Shown one piece after another: positions 7,081 through 10,099 of a DNA stretch of 10,099 nucleotides. Both the position numbers and the translations under genes were made by a program. Under the pieces are notes generated by a model. It was not told the DNA's origin. It did not search any database and worked only from the letters and a program-made list of their open reading frames with translations. Origin of the DNA: Chloroflexota bacterium (GTDB taxonomy: Bacteria > Chloroflexota > Anaerolineae > Anaerolineales > DRMV01); assembly GCA_013153335.1 (NCBI GenBank), contig JAADEP010000073.1, positions 1-10,099 of the forward strand, read 5' to 3'. Position 1 is the stretch's first letter; each line of letters starts with the position of its first letter.

Positions 7081-7094
7081 GTTTTATATAAAAC
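7081..7094. promoter_or_regulatory. perfect 14-bp AT-rich palindrome, candidate operator
   Basis: GTTTTATATAAAAC is a perfect palindrome in the gap between the two divergent binding-protein genes, about 40 bp upstream of the extended -10 of the minus-strand gene. A symmetric AT-rich site of this size in that position suits a dimeric regulator. No regulator gene is next to it, so which protein binds, if any, is unknown. Confidence 0.4.
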
Positions 7095-7103
7095 CACGCT
7101 CCC

Positions 7104-7125
7104 CACGGCCCTGGCTGAGGCCGTG
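7104..7125. repeat. short GC-rich inverted repeat in the divergent gap
   Basis: CACGGCC (7104-7110) and GGCCGTG (7119-7125) form a perfect 7-bp stem with an 8-nt loop. It lies just beside the AT-rich palindrome, upstream of both divergent genes. There is no T-run, so it is not an obvious terminator. Confidence 0.4.
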
Positions 7126-7269
7126 AGGGCAAGCGGACGAACCTCACCTTTCTAGCAGGGGATGCGGCCCGAAAAAGGGAAAATGTAGCGCGCTTATTCC
7201 TGCATCGTCCGCGCATTCGAACCCAATACAGCATCATTCTCTGCAAAGATTACAAAGATGGGGCGTCAC

Positions 7270-7298
7270 TTGACAAACTCCATCTCATCTTCTAAACT
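7270..7298 (+). promoter_or_regulatory. sigma70-type promoter of the amino-acid-binding protein gene
   Basis: A perfect TTGACA -35 (7270-7275) is followed after 17 nt by TAAACT (7293-7298), four of six -10 positions. Transcription from about 7305 would leave a leader near 40 nt with an AAGGAGG ribosome binding site. Confidence 0.7.
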
Positions 7299-7345
7299 GA
7301 AGTTACGGGCGAGGTTCTCCATTTCCATCCAGAAGGAGGGAAAAC

Positions 7346-8533
7346 ATGCGCAAAGTTGCCCTGTGGATGCTCGTACTGCTGGCCGTAGCCGCTTTGTTAG
7401 GCGCTTGCAGCCGTGCCCCGCGCGCGGCCTATGGCGGCGTGATTAAAATCGGGCACATCGCCCCGCTGACGGGCGACATCCCCAAGGTTGGCGAGAACGG
7501 CCAACGCGCGATGGAGATGTGGCTCGAAGAAATCGGCGGCAAGCTCAACGTGGGCGGCACGGAATATAAGGTGCAGGTTATCACCGAAGACAACGAATCC
7601 AAGGCCGAATCCGCGGCGGCCGCGGCGACCAAGCTGATCACCGAAGACCAGGTCTTGGCCATCATTGGTCCGTACGCGTCCAAGCAAGCCATCCCCGCGG
7701 GCGAGGTCGCGAACAAGAAGCAGACCCCGATGATCAGCCCGTGGTCCACGAACCCGCGCACGACCAAGGATCGGCCCTACGTGTTCCGGGCGGCCTTCTT
7801 GGATGACTTCCAAGGCCAGGTGCTCGCCCAATTCGCCAAAGATGAATTCGGCGCGCAAAAGGTCGCGGTGTTGTACGACGTCGCGAGCGACTATCCCAAA
7901 GGCCTGGCGGAATACTTCAAGAAAGCTGCCGAAGACCTGGGGATGGAAGTCGTCGCGTTCGAGTCCTTCACCACCGGCGACAAGGATTTCAGCGCGCAGC
8001 TGACCAACATCATCAACTCGGGCGCGGACGTGCTCTTCACGCCTCAGTACTACAACGAAGTGCCCCTCATCGTCAAGCAGGCCAAGCAGCTGGGGTGGGA
8101 TAAGCCCATCCTGGGTAGTGACTCGTGGGGCTCGACCGAGCTGATGAAGCTGTGCGGCGACGACTGCGTGGGCTATTACTTCAGCACCCACTGGGCCGTG
8201 GGCGGCGCCAAGGGCAAGGCCAAGGAATTCATCGATAAGTTCACGGCCAAGTACGGCGAAGAGCCCGATGACGTCGCGGCCCTGGCTTGGGACTCGGCCC
8301 ACTTGCTGCAAACCGCGATCGAAAACTGCGGTCAGCTCACGGGCGATTTGGCCAAGGACCGCAAGTGCATCCGCGACGCGCTGGCCAGCATCCCCGAATT
8401 TGAGGGCGTGACCGGTCGGATGCGCTTCAACGACCAAGGTGACCCCATCAAGTGCGCCATCATCGTGCGCATCAACGAGGACCATCAGTTCGAGCAATAC
8501 AAGATGGTCTGCCCGCCGGAGATGAACAAGTAA
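7346..8533 (+). CDS. branched-chain amino acid-type (LivJ/LivK family) substrate-binding lipoprotein
   Basis: This 395-aa protein is the binding component of a HAAT-family ABC importer, which carries leucine, isoleucine, valine or related amino acids and amides. ATG 7346 follows AAGGAGG (7333-7339) by 6 nt. The signal peptide ends in lipobox LGAC with Cys21. The mature part is a full Peripla_BP_6 type I fold: VIKIGHIAPLTGDIPKVGEN (about 32-51), VQVITEDNESKAESAAAAA, AIIGPYASKQAIPAGEVAN (about 106-124), TPMISPWSTNP, KVAVLYDVASDYPKGLAEYF, a second-lobe stretch SGADVLFTPQYYNEVPLIVKQAK, then PILGSDSWGS. Cysteines at LCGDDC and near ENCGQL, DRKC, PIKC and MVCPP suggest disulfides in the second lobe. 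It is monocistronic, with a promoter and a terminator, and no Liv permease or ATPase genes follow. The exact ligand is undetermined. Confidence 0.93.
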   Translation: MRKVALWMLVLLAVAALLGACSRAPRAAYGGVIKIGHIAPLTGDIPKVGENGQRAMEMWLEEIGGKLNVGGTEYKVQVITEDNESKAESAAAAATKLITEDQVLAIIGPYASKQAIPAGEVANKKQTPMISPWSTNPRTTKDRPYVFRAAFLDDFQGQVLAQFAKDEFGAQKVAVLYDVASDYPKGLAEYFKKAAEDLGMEVVAFESFTTGDKDFSAQLTNIINSGADVLFTPQYYNEVPLIVKQAKQLGWDKPILGSDSWGSTELMKLCGDDCVGYYFSTHWAVGGAKGKAKEFIDKFTAKYGEEPDDVAALAWDSAHLLQTAIENCGQLTGDLAKDRKCIRDALASIPEFEGVTGRMRFNDQGDPIKCAIIVRINEDHQFEQYKMVCPPEMNK

Positions 8534-8556
8534 CCTCGGGGGCGACCCTAGCCGTG

Positions 8557-8592
8557 AAAGGCCCTTGGGCTTTGCGGCCCAAGGGCCTTTTT
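8557..8592 (+). terminator. rho-independent terminator of the amino-acid-binding protein gene
   Basis: A 14-bp perfect stem (8557-8570 and 8577-8590, loop TTTGCG) ends in five T residues (8588-8592), 23 nt after the stop codon. It lies between convergent genes and could also stop minus-strand transcripts, where only a short T-run follows. A second, weaker hairpin, CATCCCC with GGGGATG (8608-8614, 8623-8629), sits between it and the minus-strand regulator gene. Confidence 0.93.
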
Positions 8593-8652
8593 GCGTTGGC
8601 CTCGCGCCATCCCCGAAAGCTGGGGGATGCCCCAGCCCGGCGGAAGTTGGTG

Positions 8653-9024
8653 TTACGCCTCGGGTTCAGGCGCGTTGGACGGGGGGCCAGGGGCAGAGGG
8701 CGCCTGTCCGGCCCGGCGCAAGTATTCGAGCATCGCGCGGCGATAGGCCTCGAACGCGGCGCGGCCCTGGGGGGTAAGGCGGTATAGCGTCCAGGGGTAT
8801 TTGCCGCGGAACGTCTTGGTGATGTGCACATACCCCGCGTCGGCCAACTTGGCCAGATGCGCGGAAAGGTTCCCTTTGGTCAGCCCGGTCGCCCGCTGCA
8901 AATACCGAAAGTCGGCTTCTTCGACCGCGGCCAAGGTGGCCATAATGGCCAGCCGCGCAGGCGCGTGGATCAGGGGATCCACAGGAGGCTGGTTGGGTGC
9001 GCGCGAATTCCTGGGCTCGGCCAT
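8653..9024 (-). CDS. winged-helix transcriptional regulator (HTH_34-like)
   Basis: This 123-aa cytoplasmic protein is a small winged helix-turn-helix DNA-binding regulator, of the MarR/ArsR-like group often placed in HTH_34. The core is DPLIHAPARLAIMATLAAVEEADF (16-39), a helix-turn-helix with recognition helix at about 49-63 (TKGNLSAHLAKLADAG), and a beta wing YVHITKTFRGKYPWTLYRLT (65-84). The last 20 residues are Pro/Ala-rich and probably disordered. No metal-binding cysteines are seen, so it is not a classical metal-sensing ArsR. ATG 9024 lies one base after the upstream stop (TAACATG) with AAGGA 8 nt upstream inside the preceding gene. ATG 9033, overlapping that stop, is an alternative but lacks spacing from its AAGG. 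Either way translation is coupled to the membrane protein. Regulation of its own operon is a reasonable inference. Confidence 0.88.
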   Translation of the reverse strand: MAEPRNSRAPNQPPVDPLIHAPARLAIMATLAAVEEADFRYLQRATGLTKGNLSAHLAKLADAGYVHITKTFRGKYPWTLYRLTPQGRAAFEAYRRAMLEYLRRAGQAPSAPGPPSNAPEPEA

Positions 9025-9025
9025 G

Positions 9026-9643
9026 TTACGCATCCTTGGGCAGGGGATGGCGTTGGAGGAAGCGCGAGAACGTCAAGCTTCCGACCCCTATGAGCAACAC
9101 GCCGTTGGCAATCAACGGATAGACCACAAGGCAGTGGGCTGGCTGCGTGAACAACAACCAGGCCAGCCCAAGCCCGTTCCCCGCGGCGAGGAAGAGATAA
9201 CGTCGTGCGGCGTGGCGCCAACCCAGCCACGCGAAAAGGCCCGTGAACAACATCGTCAGCACCCCACATCCAGAAAGCCAATCCGGCAGGTCAAGGACGA
9301 GCAAGGCCGCGATAAGCGCCAAGGTTGCCAACAGTATCCCCGCGCTCCACGCGAGGCGTTGCTCCAAGGGTGGCCGGCGAGGTCGCATATAGCCTGTCCG
9401 CGGGTAGACCCAGCGTGTCTTCAAGCGTTGAATGAGCTCGCGACCTTTCCAGGCCGAGATGAGCACAAAGGCCAAAAACAAAAGTTTGGCCCACCAACCA
9501 TCCTGCTGGCTCAACTGGAAGAGCGCCCCATAGAGCACAAGATACATCCCAACGGCCATGTCGGTCAGGCCGTCCTCGACCCAGGCGTGGCGTGCGTGCG
9601 CCTCGGCCCATTGTAACGGATCACGAGAAAAGGAAGCAGCCAT
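9026..9643 (-). CDS. six-TM integral membrane protein, unknown function
   Basis: This 205-aa protein has six predicted membrane helices at about residues 29-45, 52-65, 99-118, 123-142, 148-165 and 170-191. The start at 9643 is chosen because GGAGG lies 5 nt upstream; an upstream in-frame ATG at 9706 would lie inside the promoter. The N-terminal VEDGLTDMAVGMYLVLYGALF and the loop RLKTRWVYPRTGYM (73-86) look like conserved motifs. I have the impression of similar DGLxDxxxG / RxxYPRTGY proteins next to small winged-helix regulators in Bacteroidota and Chloroflexota, but cannot name a family. No transporter or enzyme signature is visible, and a sensory, stress or lipid-related role would be a guess. 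It is the first gene of a two-gene operon with the regulator, whose start codon directly follows its stop. Its existence as a gene is very likely; its function is unknown. Confidence 0.85.
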   Translation of the reverse strand: MAASFSRDPLQWAEAHARHAWVEDGLTDMAVGMYLVLYGALFQLSQQDGWWAKLLFLAFVLISAWKGRELIQRLKTRWVYPRTGYMRPRRPPLEQRLAWSAGILLATLALIAALLVLDLPDWLSGCGVLTMLFTGLFAWLGWRHAARRYLFLAAGNGLGLAWLLFTQPAHCLVVYPLIANGVLLIGVGSLTFSRFLQRHPLPKDA

Positions 9644-9677
9644 GGTTTCCTCCGCATACTGGTTTGCGTCGTAAACT

Positions 9678-9706
9678 AGTATACCACAAAGACCAGAAAT
9701 CATCAA
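9678..9706 (-). promoter_or_regulatory. sigma70-type promoter of the membrane protein/regulator operon
   Basis: On the minus strand TTGATG (9701-9706) and TATACT (9678-9683) are separated by exactly 17 nt, and TGG before the hexamer adds an extended -10. The transcript would start near 9671, giving a leader of about 28 nt before ATG 9643. This is one of the best promoters in the window. Confidence 0.75.
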
Positions 9707-9805
9707 GCCCGCGGCCAGGATAACATTGTGCGCGGATGGTTCGGCCCAACGCGCGAAGTGTGCGGTGGTAAACTTCTAGCGGGCGGGTTTAGCCGCCCGC
9801 GGCCA
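9707..9805. repeat. intergenic hairpin repeat, copy 1
   Basis: It starts with GCCCGCGGC, runs through ATAACATTG and CCCAACG, and ends in a 21-base block at 9782-9802 that is identical in copy 2. That block folds into an 8-bp perfect hairpin, GCGGGCGG (9779-9786) with CCGCCCGC (9793-9800) around GTTTAG. The match to copy 2 runs at an offset of 233-234 bases with small differences throughout. Confidence 0.7.
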
Positions 9806-9925
9806 TGCCCAAGGCGCGGCCCAACGCACGGGCAATTTTTCGCGGCGGGGGGCAGCTTCCGCCATCCCAGCACGGGCACTGTCGCCCGCGTCCCGCGGCC
9901 ATGGGCGTGCTCGCGTGCCGCAGGC

Positions 9926-9948
9926 GCCGCGGGCTGGAAGCCCGCGGC
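9926..9948. repeat. 10-bp perfect hairpin beside repeat copy 2
   Basis: GCCGCGGGCT (9926-9935) and AGCCCGCGGC (9939-9948) form a perfect 10-bp stem around GGA. It overlaps the first bases of repeat copy 2. Stems of this kind recur in non-coding DNA of many GC-rich bacteria. Confidence 0.65.
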
Positions 9949-10039
9949 TAGCATAAAATTGCGCGAATCATCCGGTCCAACGTGTGGGAACGCACGGCTG
10001 ACGGCGAGGATAGCAGGCGGGTTTAGCCGCCCGCGGGTC
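9940..10039. repeat. intergenic hairpin repeat, copy 2
   Basis: It begins GCCCGCGGC, continues ATAAAATTG and TCCAACG, and ends in the 21-base block at 10016-10036 shared with copy 1. Its terminal hairpin carries one mismatch compared with copy 1. The diverged middle indicates an old duplication or two independent insertions of a dispersed element. Confidence 0.7.
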
Positions 10040-10052
10040 AAGCGCGGGGCGA

Positions 10053-10075
10053 AGGGCTGGGCCGGGGCCAGCCCT
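10053..10075. repeat. 8-bp hairpin near the right window edge
   Basis: AGGGCTGG (10053-10060) and CCAGCCCT (10068-10075) form a perfect stem around a G-rich 7-nt loop. No T-run follows, and the gene it might belong to lies outside the window. Confidence 0.45.
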
Positions 10076-10099
10076 CAAGGCCGGTGCCGGAGGTATGCC

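Larger units (their letters stand above)
9707..10099. other. non-coding repeat-rich region
   Basis: Nearly 400 bp hold no supportable gene. A minus-strand frame open from 10041 to 9703 is explained by the repeats: it translates the same motif (GRLNPPA, then VGP, R, ML) twice, 78 codons apart. The stretch consists of two copies of a roughly 100-bp element, an intervening very GC-rich segment and several hairpins. Confidence 0.6.

Noticed and set aside
7397..8497. Antisense frame of 366 codons opposite the amino-acid-binding protein gene
   Set aside because: Shadow of a clear LivJ/LivK-type protein on the plus strand; no ribosome binding site or family motifs.
9703..10041. Minus-strand open frame of 112 codons
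   Set aside because: It consists of the two repeat copies translated in the same frame, with GRLNPPA appearing twice 78 codons apart. It has no plausible ribosome binding site, and it overlaps the promoter of the neighbouring operon.
9707..10099. Possible CRISPR array
   Set aside because: Only two copies are present, each about 100 bp and diverged inside, with no short identical repeats separated by regular spacers and no cas genes.

Overview
The window is a GC-rich bacterial chromosome segment, most likely from the Chloroflexota (Anaerolineae-like). This is inferred from Pro/Thr-rich linkers behind lipoprotein signal peptides, solute-binding proteins made as lipoproteins, a SdrD_B-like plus beta-sandwich lipoprotein of a style common in that phylum, and GC-rich hairpin repeats in intergenic DNA. 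No rRNA, tRNA or housekeeping marker is present to fix the taxonomy.

Left part (1-1532): an AT-richer, gene-poor stretch with one unrecognised 173-aa gene (309-830), followed by a decayed, frameshifted remnant of an IS3-type transposase on the minus strand (about 980-1299). This looks like an accessory or scarred segment. At 1606-2652 follows an unrecognised two-TM membrane protein with its own recognisable promoter. It ends at a 13-bp perfect hairpin that separates it from the convergent minus-strand genes.

Middle (2770-6980, all minus strand): in transcription order, a family 1 (sugar-type) solute-binding lipoprotein with a textbook terminator, then a CaiB/BaiF family III protein with a His/Asp/Glu set like that of alpha-methylacyl-CoA racemase, then a secreted lipoprotein with a SdrD_B-like domain and a C-terminal LamG/DUF1080-like sandwich. 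The last two may be co-transcribed. Divergent from the sugar-type binding protein, across a 365-bp regulatory gap, lies a LivJ/LivK-type amino-acid-binding lipoprotein (7346-8533, plus strand) with a strong sigma70-type promoter and terminator. Neither binding protein has permease or ATPase genes within the window.

Right part (8653-10099): a two-gene minus-strand operon, a six-TM membrane protein followed by a small winged-helix regulator whose start is coupled to the upstream stop codon, driven by a clear TTGATG-17-TATACT promoter. Beyond it, 9707-10099 is non-coding and built from two diverged copies of a roughly 100-bp repeat plus several GC-rich hairpins.

I see no CRISPR array, toxin-antitoxin pair, phage module or convincing defence system. 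The points most worth a second look are the unrecognised 173-aa and 348-aa proteins, the IS3 remnant, the coupled membrane protein/regulator pair, and the hairpin repeats.
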